Source of the DNA: Pogona vitticeps
Lineage: Eukaryota > Chordata > Lepidosauria > Squamata > Agamidae
Length of the DNA stretch: 64,000 bases
Direction of reading: 5' to 3'
Assembly: GCF_051106095.1 (NCBI RefSeq)
Contig: NC_135783.1
Span: 195,684,947 to 195,748,946, forward strand
Shown: one piece after another, positions 1 through 9,700 of the stretch
Numbering within the stretch: the stretch's first letter is position 1
How the letters are laid out: each line of letters begins with the position of its first letter
Notes under the pieces: model-generated
Database searches by the model: none
Told to the model about the DNA's origin: nothing
What the model saw: the letters and a program-made list of their open reading frames with translations, nothing else
Made by a program: the position numbers and the translations under genes

Positions 1-1495
1 TCCACCACCTAAACTGCCTTGCCAGCTCTGGTGTGAGGTGGAGACGCTTGGTTGGGTTGTCTGTCAGAGGGTCGAATTTGGACAGATACCAAGCCTGCAG
101 AGATCTCGTCTTCAGCCTCGCATGAGGAAGGGCAGATGTGGTCAATGCCATGAGCCCCAGAAGATGACGAGTGTGATGGGCTGAGACTTTGGTGAATAGA
201 CAAAACTGACGGATTGCATGGTTTAACTTTTGTGCATGCTCTGGTGGAAGAAAGATGTGTGCATTGATAGAATCTAGGTTGTAGTCCACCATCTGAGCTG
301 GAACAAGGCGAGACTTCTTCATGTTTACTTTCAAGCCTAGGTCATTTAGAGTCCATAGGATGAATTCGGTGTCCTGAATGGCCTTCTGACGGGAAGCAGC
401 TACGATTAACCAAGACCGCTGTCACATACAGCACTGATGGTACCTGTCTGTCATGGGTTTGGAGGGAAAGTTCCATCCTATGGGGAGTGGAAGGCGGGAC
501 ATCAGGGGGGAGGAGCTGTACTGTATATATATTTGGAGCTTGTGTGGAGAAGAGGAGTTGGAGTCTGTGTGTCAGACTGGGTACAACTGTTTGTCAGTTA
601 GTACATACCTGGTAGGTTCAGGTTTCTATTTAGGTAGCCAGAACTGATAGGTTCAGGGTCTGCGCATTACCTTAAAGGGTTCTGTGGGAACCAAGCTGTT
701 GTATGTGTGTGATTGGGGTTATGCCACGTTACATTATCCTATTTACCTGATTCTTTTATTTACCCTGTTTGTTATTTCAATAAACCTTGTTCTGTTATTT
801 AGTAAAATCCATTCCTGGTCTGTGTGACTCCTTACAGGGAATGGTTGGTGGCAGCATAAATACATGGTGGCATACTCCAGTAGGTCTGGGGTTGCCACAA
901 CCGCGATGTCAGGTAGATGAAGGTATGCTGCTACCGGGGCCATGCATTTTGTGAATGTTCGAGGTGCGGTGGACAGTCCAAAAGGAAGGGCACAGAATTG
1001 ATAAGCAGTATCGATAAAGAAAAAAACAAAGGTATTTTTGATGACATTGATGAATGGATATATGAAAGTAGGTGTCCTGCAGGTCTATAACCATGAACGA
1101 GTCCCCTTGATGTAGTAGGTGGAAAAGATAAATCTAGGGTGACCATACGAAAATGCCTTGGATGAAGATAATTGTTCAGAAGCCGAAGAGCTAAGATGAG
1201 TCCGATACCTCCATCCCTTTTCAAGACTGCAAAGTAGTGGGAGTAAAAACTGTTTAGGACGTCTTGAGACAGTACGCTTTGAATAGCCTGCTTCCGAAGT
1301 AGAGTGCGTAAGACGTGATTTTGATGTTACCGATAGGGGGAAGATCTGTAAACTCTAGTAGGTAGCCGAATTGAATAATGACGAGCACCCAATCGTCCTT
1401 GGTTATAAGAGACCAGTTGTGAAGAAATGGGGCCAATTTGGGTTGATAATGAAAGATGGATGGACTGATTATGATACAGTCAAAGATACTGCTTT

Positions 1496-1530
<35 letters not shown>

Positions 1531-3725
1531 AGGTGGATGGTAGGACTGTTGGCGCTGTGTGGAAGCCTGAGACCTAAAGGGAGCATTTGAAGAGGAAGCC
1601 TATGAGGACCTTGCCTGAGCTGGTGGTTTGTAAGAACGGTAAGACTGAACAGGAGTCTGTTGATACTGTTGGTGACCATATTGTTTACGTCATTGATATT
1701 TCTGGTATCTAGTTTGCTGCTGTATAGTGTAAGATTTGGCCGTCTTTTTGATCTTATGTAAGTTTTCCATCACTTCATCTGTTTTTCGTTAAACAATCCC
1801 ATGGCATCAAATGGGAGCTCTTCAATACGGCATTTGGCATCTTCTGTAATTCTGGAGGATCGGAGCCTTGCGTGCCTCCGAAGAGAAATAGCAGATATCA
1901 TTGACTTAGAGGCAACATCAGCTGAGTGGCGAGATGCCAACTTTTGGTGTTTCGGCACAGTAACTGCTCCTGCGTGGGCATTAAGGAGAAATGCTCTCAC
2001 ATCTTCTGGAGTCATCTGAAGAGCAGGGAGAACTTTAGCCCACAGCTGTCTTTGGTAGGCTCCAAATTAGCGACCCTTAGCAAGAAGGTGACAAAAGAGT
2101 ACAATTTTGTCCCAAGATGTTGAATTTTCTCCCCTCCCTTTTTGTGGGAGTAACTCTGGCTTTACCTCCTGATCTGGACTGGTTAGACTGCACGATTGAG
2201 TTGGGTGCAGGGTATTTGATAAGGAATGTTGTATCACCGCCATGCGCACAATGATGATTCTCAACTCTTTGGGTGACTTGCATGGATGTAGAAGGCAAAG
2301 TCCAAGACTCTTCGATGAGGTCCATTAGAGAAGGAATGTAAGCAAGACTGAGAGGGGGTGATCTCTCTTGGTTAATATCATCAAATACCAAGTCTTGTTT
2401 CTGTGGAGGTGGCTGTTCCACATCTAATTGCAACGACTTGGCCATTCGTGAAACCATTTGTACGTAGGAAGAGAAGTCCTCAGAAGGGGAGGACGGATGC
2501 AGGTCAGCCGCATCAGAATCAGGGGTACGTCCATCCTGAGGAGATTCCTTGGAAGCGTCAGAAAGCATCCCTTGCTCCTGATCAGATGCAGAGGATGCAA
2601 TGGAATCCTCCTGAAAAGATGAAGATGGTGATGGTGGGGCTTGATGCCTTTGATGTAATTGTTTAGATGTTGAGTGCTTTGAGGATTGCTGACCTGGAGG
2701 TAAATCTGATTGAGGTTAGGTAGCTGCTGGAGCAGAGTAACCTTTTGAGGCATGAGAGTGGATCTGCTGAGATGTCTCCTTGCCTGCCCCACGTTGTTTG
2801 GTAACTTTCGGTGTCAAACATTTGACCTAGTAAAGCTCCTGATGCTGACGTCTCAGCGGAGATGAAGAAGAAGAGTAAGATGAAGAGGCATAAACATATC
2901 GGATCCTTTTTCGTCTCCCATATTGTTCGATCTTGGATTTAGGGTCGACGTTGTAATCATCATGCCGGTATCGACAGCGATCCAATTTGCTTTCAATCTC
3001 CACATAGATAGGGCCGTCATAGTCCGAACGGGATTGATGTCGAGAAGATCGAGGCACCACAATAACCTCCCAATGAGAAGACCGGTGGTGGTCTGGGGAG
3101 ACATGCTTACGCTTCGTCGTCCGCTTACGTGGAAGAGACTGATGGTCAGAGGTCTCGGAATTGGAAAGGCATATAACCTTTGCCTGCCTGGTGGAAACAG
3201 GGCTGGAATGGGCAGAAGCCTGGCTAGACATGATGCCAGTCTGTGCATGGCTAGAGCTCGGAGAGTGGCTTGGCATGGATACTGAAGCCTGAGCCTGTCG
3301 AGGTGGAAGTGAGGTGATTCCCTCTGACAAGGACTCCGTGTCTGGTCGGTCCCGAGAGGAGTCTTCTAGAACAGGAGATGGGAGTGAGGCCGAGATAGGC
3401 GGAATCTCTTGAGGTTGATCAGGTTTAGAAGAGCATTTATCTTTCCTTAGCCCAGTAGAAGTCTTCTTTTTCTTTTGTTCTGTAGGTGGCTTCTTCAAGA
3501 TCGACAAAGCCGTCAAAGCCAATTATTTTTTGGGATCGATCCTGCTTCCAAAGTTTTTTTAACAGGCTTGTCAGAGGGTTTAGTCGAGGGACCAGTCAGT
3601 AAGGTTTGTACTGGGGCTTTGAAGCGAGGAGTAGGTAGCTGAGATGGTGTTGATTCCACAGCAGTAGATTTGGGGGGGGGGGGAGAGATTTCTCTCACAA
3701 AAAAACCCTCAACCTCTGCTCACGT
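1..3725 (-). mobile_element. DIRS-like retroelement fossil, broken, cut by the left edge
   Basis: Read on the minus strand, about 3700 to 1540 encodes a gag-like protein rich in S, P and charged residues; its distal part (about 2015-1770) has the LRRHARLRSS..IEELPFDAMGLF motif typical of DIRS Gag. About 1480 to 1 encodes a reverse transcriptase/RNase H region, with the recognisable DLQDTYFH and KYL..F motifs near 1090-1000 and the DTEFILWTLNDLGLKVN block near 370-320. A methyltransferase or tyrosine recombinase would lie off-window. The element is broken in many places and looks old. A solo LTR (420-899) sits inside the RT part. Confidence 0.8.
420..899. mobile_element. Solo LTR inserted in the DIRS RT region
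   Basis: The 480-bp block starts TGTCACA and ends TTGCCACA, and is bracketed by the 5-bp direct repeat ACCGC (415-419 and 900-904). DIRS coding similarity stops at one side and resumes at the other. It contains an AATAAA-like signal (aataaacc near 779). Size, TG..CA ends and 5-bp duplication fit a solo LTR of an LTR retrotransposon. Which family it belongs to is not clear. It is younger than the DIRS copy it interrupts. Confidence 0.75.
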
Positions 3726-3767
3726 GCCTTCAAAGCAGGTTTGGTGAATTTTCAACACTCCTCACAG

Positions 3768-3925
3768 GTATTCGCGAAGGCTTTCACGGCCGGGATCTTA
3801 TGGTTGTTGTGGGTTTTTTGGGCTCTTAGGCCGTGTTCTGAAGGTTGTTCTTCCTGACGTTTTGCCAGTCTCTGTAGCTGGCATCTTCAGAGGACAGGAG
3901 TAGCACTTATAGGACCTTTCCAACT
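3768..3925. repeat. Interspersed repeat (ttcgcgaaggctttcacggc type)
   Basis: I recognise the run from ttcgcgaaggctttcacggc to ggcatcttcagaggacagga as a repeat that occurs many times in squamate genomes. I cannot name its family with confidence; the tail of a Penelope-like or similar retroelement is one candidate. Confidence 0.5.
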
Positions 3926-5493
3926 CCATTATTCTGTGATTCTGTTGTTTGTGCTCCAGGCAATTTCAGGTTTGAACAAGAGTTGCATCTCCACTGACAT
4001 AGTGCAATGTTCAGAACATGGACTAGCTTGTGTAAAGGAAACTAAACAATTGCACTTGTATCTGTGAAGATTCTCAGTTATCCAGGTGAGGTTATTTGGA
4101 AGTTGAGTCATAGCAACTGGACTTCTTTCTTGCAGTTACAGTATACCACAAATAAAGTACTGTAATATTATACCTTAAGTTACCATTTTATTGTTACTGG
4201 GAGAAAGGAATCATCAGTTATTATTTGTAACTACTTCCTTCCAGACTCTACTCTGCCCACGCAGGACAACAAGAGTCAAACTAATAGCTGCAAATGAGCT
4301 AAGGAGGCAGTATGGTGATTTGGTATTGGTAACTAGAAAGAACAAACAGAATAAAATCTTATTTTGTGACTTATGTAGAAGAAATAGATCACTTCAGCCT
4401 CCCTGACAAACCCTGGGAAAGTTCTCACAAATCAGAAGAAAGTTACCTGCTGATTGTGAGAACTGAGGAGCTAAACCATCATTTCCTTGCTGTATCTACT
4501 ATTTAATGGAGCAGAGGGCAAGCTCACCACCGAAATCAAATCTTGAAGTGACAAAATGAGAGCAGCCCTGAATTGCATCTTCAGAAGGCTTCCAAAGGGA
4601 CAGACTAAGCTTTCTGCCTTTTTCCTGGGGAGGAGGCTTCTGAGAAGTTAGCGGGTTTCACTAGGAGGTGGTGGTTTCCAAAATATTCCAGCGGCCCTCT
4701 TGTATCTTGCAGGTGACGAGTTCCATCCTGTTGTCTAACTACATTTTACATTAGTGTCACCCACCTGAAGACGACCTCTGCTCGCTTTGGTGTTCCCAAT
4801 AAACAGATAGCTGACAATGCAACCCCATTTCCGACAGTTGCATTCTATTTGTTTTAGACATTTTACAGCTTTGCCATCTATTATCCCCTGCCCTATGTAT
4901 CTGAAAAACAAACAGTGAGGTGGAAAGAGAAGTACAGACTATGAAGAAAGGAAGAATGAACCACTGATAGTCCTTTTAAGCTGCAAGTCAACGGCAGGGA
5001 TAGGCAAGTACTGTTAATAGCCAGGCCATTCAGGGGGAGTGTCCAAAAACCCCACTCAATTTAAGAGCCATGTGTTCAAGTACCTTGACCTGGGCCTGGG
5101 GAAAGCGTTGAACCACCAAAGCTAAGAGAGGTTGCAGGTATTCTCATAACTACTGCAATTGAATGGAATAATTACCAGATGTTTCAAAACTCTAAGTTTA
5201 TTACTTAATGACTGCATAATTAAATAAATAAGAGGTAGAGGAAGAGAGGAATGTGCATAATGACATTGTAAGGTTGGTATCATAAAATGGCATGAGACAG
5301 CTGTACAGTATTTAGGCAGAAGGAAGATTTCTCCTTCTCCAAAAAGGTCCATTTTCACCTAGTTTTCTTTATTGAAGAGGCCTTTCAGAATTCCAAAGAA
5401 TGAGTCTCCCTGAACTGAAACTGAGTCTTACTGCTGACTAAGTAGGATAGTGGCCTTTATCATGGTCCCCTTTCAACCTCACTTGTTGTTCCC
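3926..5493. other. Anonymous AT-rich DNA upstream of NCKAP1
   Basis: Only short frames are present and none shows a recognisable domain. No splice-flanked exon, RNA gene or clear repeat family was found here. Old degraded repeats cannot be excluded. Confidence 0.5.
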
Positions 5494-5690
5494 AGTGTGG
5501 TGAGTAGTGGACAGAGTGATGGATTAGGACTCTGGAGAACAGGGTTCGAATCCCTGCTCAGCCAAGGAAGCTCACTATGGGAGTGCAACTGGCAAAATCA
5601 CTCCTTAAATATCTCACTTGCCTTGAAAGCCCCATTACGGTCTCTGTAAGTGGGTCGGACTGGATGGCACAGAACACAGACATGGTTGTT
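5494..5690 (+). repeat. tRNA-type SINE with BovB-like tail (Sauria-like)
   Basis: The head gtagtggacagagtgatgga followed by cagggttcgaatccctgctc gives A-box and B-box like promoter parts, with an intact GGTTCGAATCC B box. The tail tctctgtaagtgggtcggac, then tggatggcacagaacac, resembles the 3' end of BovB LINEs, on which such SINEs depend for retroposition. The layout fits squamate Sauria-type SINEs. Confidence 0.7.
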
Positions 5691-5959
5691 ATAACTCTTA
5701 TGAGTTACTTTTGGCCCTAAAATAACTATGGGTTGTTGTGGTGGTTATAAAAGACAAGACAGTCTTTGACTGGTATTATCCTGTATTCAAGTTTTGACCA
5801 AAAAACCTCAGTTAAATATCAGTGTAGCACGCATGTTCTTCCTAATATTGTCGGCATTTCTAGCTCTGATTGTGTTATTTCAGAGTTCTGCAGCTGAATT
5901 TCAGAGATCTGGCAATGAATGTTATGGAATTCATCATCATCATCATCATAAAGAAAGGC

Positions 5960-6075
5960 TGCTTCCTTGTAGGTCTCTGGCTGCAAAGCCAGAGGTTGGG
6001 AGTTGGATTCCCCCGCTGGGCCTCCCTGACAGGGTCTGGACTCCGTGATCCCTCGGGTCCCCTCCAGCTCTGCAG
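5960..6075 (+). repeat. tRNA-type SINE fragment abutting the CpG island
   Basis: The stretch ggtctctggctgcaaagcca, then gaggttgggagttggattcc and a tail ending ccagctctgcag matches the family also found at 10000, 29255 and 57565. The 5' end with the A box is degraded. It lies directly beside the NCKAP1 promoter. Confidence 0.65.
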
Positions 6076-6430
6076 GGGGCAGATGACGACAGTGGCGCTG
6101 CCGCTGAGGGACCATGTAGGTAGGCGGCAAGGGCGGAAGAGAAGCGGAGAAGGTCCCCCGGCGAGCGGCGGGCACTTCTCGTTCCGGCCCTGCTTCGAGC
6201 GGCGCTTCCCCTTCCCACCGTGGAGGGGCAGGCGAGAGGCGCGTCACGTGGGGCGACGGACGGAAGGAGGGAGGCAGCGAGCGAGCGAGGGCGGCCTCCC
6301 TCTCCCTCCGTGGGCAGCAGCCGGGCTGGAGCAGCAGCAGCAGCAGCAGCGCCGCCGCCGCCACGCCTAACCGGGCCCGAGATTGGCAGGAGGAGCGGGG
6401 GAGGGGAGGAGGAGGGGAGGCGCCCGAGTG

Positions 6431-6445
6431 ATGGCGGCTTTGTGA
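6431..6445 (+). promoter_or_regulatory. Upstream mini-ORF (MAAL-stop)
   Basis: An ATG overlapping a YY1-like ATGGCGGC element opens a four-codon frame that closes 153 nt before the NCKAP1 start. If the mRNA begins upstream of it, scanning ribosomes would meet it first. Whether it is transcribed is not visible. Confidence 0.4.
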
Positions 6446-6480
6446 GGGCGGTGGGAGGGCTGGCGGGGGCGAGGGAGCGC

Positions 6481-6492
6481 ATGACGGACTGA
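6481..6492 (+). promoter_or_regulatory. Second upstream mini-ORF (MTD-stop)
   Basis: ATG ACG GAC TGA forms a three-codon frame 106 nt before the main start, just upstream of the G-run. It is very likely inside the 5' UTR if transcription starts near 6430 or earlier. A regulatory effect is inference. Confidence 0.4.
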
Positions 6493-6598
6493 CTCGGGGA
6501 GGGGGGGGGGGGAGCCGCCGCCGCCGCCTCGCCCGCCTTCTCTCTCGCCGATCGACCAGGCCGACCGACCCCGCCGGGTCTGGGCTCCGGCCGCCAGG

Positions 6599-6706
6599 AT
6601 GTCTCGCTCGGCGCTACAGCCGAGCCAGCAGAAGCTGGCCGAGAAGCTGACCATCCTCAACGACCGCGGCGTCGGCATGCTCACCCGCCTCTACAACATC
6701 AAGAAG
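6599..6706 (+). CDS. NCKAP1: NCKAP1 exon 1 coding part, residues 1-36
   Basis: This exon encodes the conserved N-terminus ending LTRLYNIKK and stops at a phase-0 donor, AAG|gtgcgc. The ATG context is gccaggATGt, with A at -3 and T at +4. It lies inside the CpG island, as expected for a first exon of a broadly expressed gene. Confidence 0.96.
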
Positions 6707-9700
6707 GTGCGCGCGCCCGGCCGCAGGGAGGGGGGGAGGGAGGGACGGAGGAGGAGGGGGGGTCGCCTCTCCCCGGACGGGCCGTTGGCGGGGGAGGGGA
6801 AGGGGGTTCGGGGTCCTTGGCGTCAAAGGCCCGCGAGGCTCCTCTCCGCGGCCTCGGCCTTCTCCTCCTCAGGCCTCTCTTCCGCCCCCCCCTTCCCCGG
6901 GCCGGCGCGAGGGAGGCCCCGGGGGAGGGGGGGCGACCTCCCCCCCCGCACAGAGCTTTGCCCCCTTCCCCTCCCCGCCCAAGGGTTGCCTCTTGAGTCA
7001 GGGAGGCCTCCTTGCTCGGGGCTGGCGGTGGGGTGGGGGAAGGCGGAGAGAGGGAGGCACTACGCCTCTGGGGCGGAGGCCGGGAAACGAGCTCTCTTTC
7101 CCCCCCCCAAGGCCGACTCTCCCCCCCCGCCGCCTTCCCCGTTTCCTTTCCGCAAAGGAGTGAGGGGAGGGAGTTGCAGACGCCGGCAGGGCTGCTGCTT
7201 CCTCCGTCGGGGAGCCACGAGAGACGTGGTGCGGTGGGGGCGCTCGCCGGTGCTGCTAACACGGCCTCCTGGTGCGAGGAATCCGGAGGGTTGCCCGCCA
7301 GGGACGCCTGCCGCCTCCGGCCCGGGCTTCTTCCCTCCGGGCGCCTCCCGTCTGAGTCAGGCCACCGAAGTACACCGGGGGGGCGGGAGGAGAGAGAGAA
7401 AAAAAACTCTCTCTACTCGAGCCGCCTCAGTGGCATACTCTTGAGGTGTTATGAGGCATCTCAGAATACCTCAGAGTATGCCACGCCGGGGGGGGGGGGG
7501 GTTGGTCGCTTTTTAATTTTTTTTTTTTATTTAAACGATAAGAGGAGAAAAATGTAGTAAAGGTTGCAGGATAATGATGGTTCGGCCAGCGTTTACGTCC
7601 AGGAACGAGAGAGCGGCTTTTATGGGTGTTTTGGTTGTGAAATTCATTCACGGGTCCCGGTCGTGCTTTCAGACAGAAGCTGGCACAGGCAGGAGGACGT
7701 TTGGCGATTAGTGGCCCTTTTCGCACCGGCAGGCCCACGACCCTGTACTGTAACATGCTGAGGGATTTCACTGCCAGCTGTTGATACCGTTGGGGGGGGG
7801 GGACAACAGAGTGGATTGCCATGTCAGTTTCCCTTGAGTTTGTGTTTTTTGGAAAATGTATAGTCAGTCTTTGTTTTTGTTTTTTTAAATATGCTGTCTT
7901 GATTAAGCGACTTCAGGTTTCCAGAAGCACAGAGAAGCAGACAGTAGCTTACATCTGCTTGGCGGCCAATTGATCAATTTCTGGTATCCCTTCAAGTGCC
8001 TGTTGGCTTTTGGGATCATGGTGCTGCAGCAGGTCTTTTACAGCACAACAATATATGACTATCAAAAGTGTGTTTAGTAGCGCTTACTACCAGGGAAATC
8101 TGTACAGGATGGCACCCTTATGTCCTTAAATGTGAATGCATATTAGCAGTCACTTTATACAAATCAGTTATTTCCCAATTAATAAGAGATCTAAGCATGT
8201 ACTCTTGCTCTCGGTCTCTAAAATACATTCTTGGACCACCTGGATTTAAAAGAAAATACTGTACATGAAAGAAAGTAAGGACATAAAAAGATCTAAATTG
8301 CATCTGTTCCTGATCAAAAGCATGTAATATAATGTTAAGTGTGATTTTTAGTAATGGGTGATGCCACAATGAAAAGCTTTCACTTTATCATTAAGTGAAA
8401 GCTTTTCATCGTGGCATCACCCATTACTAAAAATCACACTTAACATTATATTACATGCTTTTGATCAGGAATAGATGCAATTTAGATCTTTTTATGTCCT
8501 TACTTTCTTTTGTGTACAGTGTACTAGATATTCCATTATCTGGAAATACTTCCAGGTATACTTGTAAAGAGCTGCTTGACAGATCACCTATACTGAGCAT
8601 GCATTGCTTACAGGAGATCATCTTTGTAGAATTTTTTAAAAGTCTGCCATGGTGTTAAAATGAACAGCTTCTTTATCTGAGCTGGGGTAGGGGGTTTATT
8701 AATAAAACTGCTTCTGAGTTTTAAAGATAGTTCAGATTGATAAAATTAGCCTAACTTGTCAAGGCAAGTCTGGCTTTTTTAAAAAAAAACTGAACTTCAT
8801 CATTTGTTCTCTTACCTCATGAAAGTTTGAGGTAAATTAATATTGTAATATTTCAGTTTGGACTGGCTTTCTCTTTATTCGTGTGGATAAAAAAAACAAT
8901 ATTCTTTTCTGGGATCAAAAAAGATGAGATAACTCATTCAGCTAGCCCACCTGCAACTTTGAGGGATGACTTTTGGCTGTCTCCCACCTCTGCTTCTCAT
9001 TGTATTCAGTTAATTGCTTCATTATAATTTCCACAAGCATTTTAGATCACTTCTCCACCTTATACAAATAGTTCTCAAAATATTGAGTAGAAAATAATAG
9101 ACAACATAAACAGCTAAGCTTGGCATAATTCATTTTCTATCAGTGTGGAAATAATTTTGCAATGAATCCTCACTGCAGTTTTGTATCCTTTTTTTAAAAA
9201 AATTCAGTATTCATCCCTATGGCAACTGTAGGAGCTTTTCAGTAGGTCTTGTTAATGTGGTTTGGTAGATGGAGCAGAAAGGATGGCATTCATGAAGTTC
9301 TGAATAGTGCAGTATACTATTTATCATGCTTTTGCAAAGCTGTTCCTAAGGCTAGAAAAAGCCAGAAAGCCCAAAGATACCTGTCGTATTCAAATAATTT
9401 TTCCACATTTTTTTGAAATAGTAAAGTGTGTATCTCCAGTGCCATGGGGTGGTTTTTTTTTGTTTTGTTTTTTATTTGTTCTTAAAATAAGCAAGAGAAG
9501 ATTTCCAGGCAATATGTGGTCTTGTGGTTACATGAATTAGTTACAGTTTTGTTATTTTTATAGAAAAGGGGAAGTAATAGTATGTCACCATTTCCAGCTG
9601 GCCCCTTGCTGCTGAGGTTAAACACTCTGTGATCCCACTTGTTTTGACTATAGAATTCTATTTTTGCTCTTATGTCAACTTCAAAATTGGTTTAGTATGT

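Larger units (their letters stand above)
6040..7420 (+). promoter_or_regulatory. NCKAP1: CpG island, promoter and 5' UTR of NCKAP1
   Basis: This stretch is very GC- and CpG-rich, unlike the AT-rich surroundings, and spans the translation start. I see no TATA box near the likely start. It contains several GC boxes (gggcgg type), an E-box CACGTG at 6245-6250 next to a CRE half-site, and an ATGGCGGC YY1-like element at 6431. A short CAG/GCC trinucleotide run lies at 6331-6363 and a G-run at 6496-6512. This is the usual anatomy of a broad housekeeping promoter. The transcription start itself cannot be read from sequence. Confidence 0.85.

Noticed and set aside
2077-3522. 163- and 231-codon minus-strand frames as candidate host genes
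   Set aside because: They belong to the gag-like region of the DIRS fossil, which continues into a DIRS reverse transcriptase.
3926-5493. Possible first exon of the upstream neighbour gene
   Set aside because: No conserved frame with a start codon or splice donor could be recognised.
5794-6048. Frame with a run of histidines resembling a His tag
   Set aside because: It is the translation of a (CAT)n microsatellite beside a SINE, not vector sequence or a gene.
6599-7444. A 281-codon frame starting at the NCKAP1 ATG and running into intron 1
   Set aside because: The conserved protein stops at residue 36 at a GT donor and resumes at 19914. The rest is low-complexity proline/glycine/arginine translation of CpG-rich DNA.
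5819-7557. Several 100-190 codon frames on both strands around the promoter
   Set aside because: All lie in the CpG island, where stops are rare; none has a domain or splice support.
8118-8658. Facing frames on both strands near 8118-8658
   Set aside because: They mirror each other because they lie on the arms of the inverted repeat.
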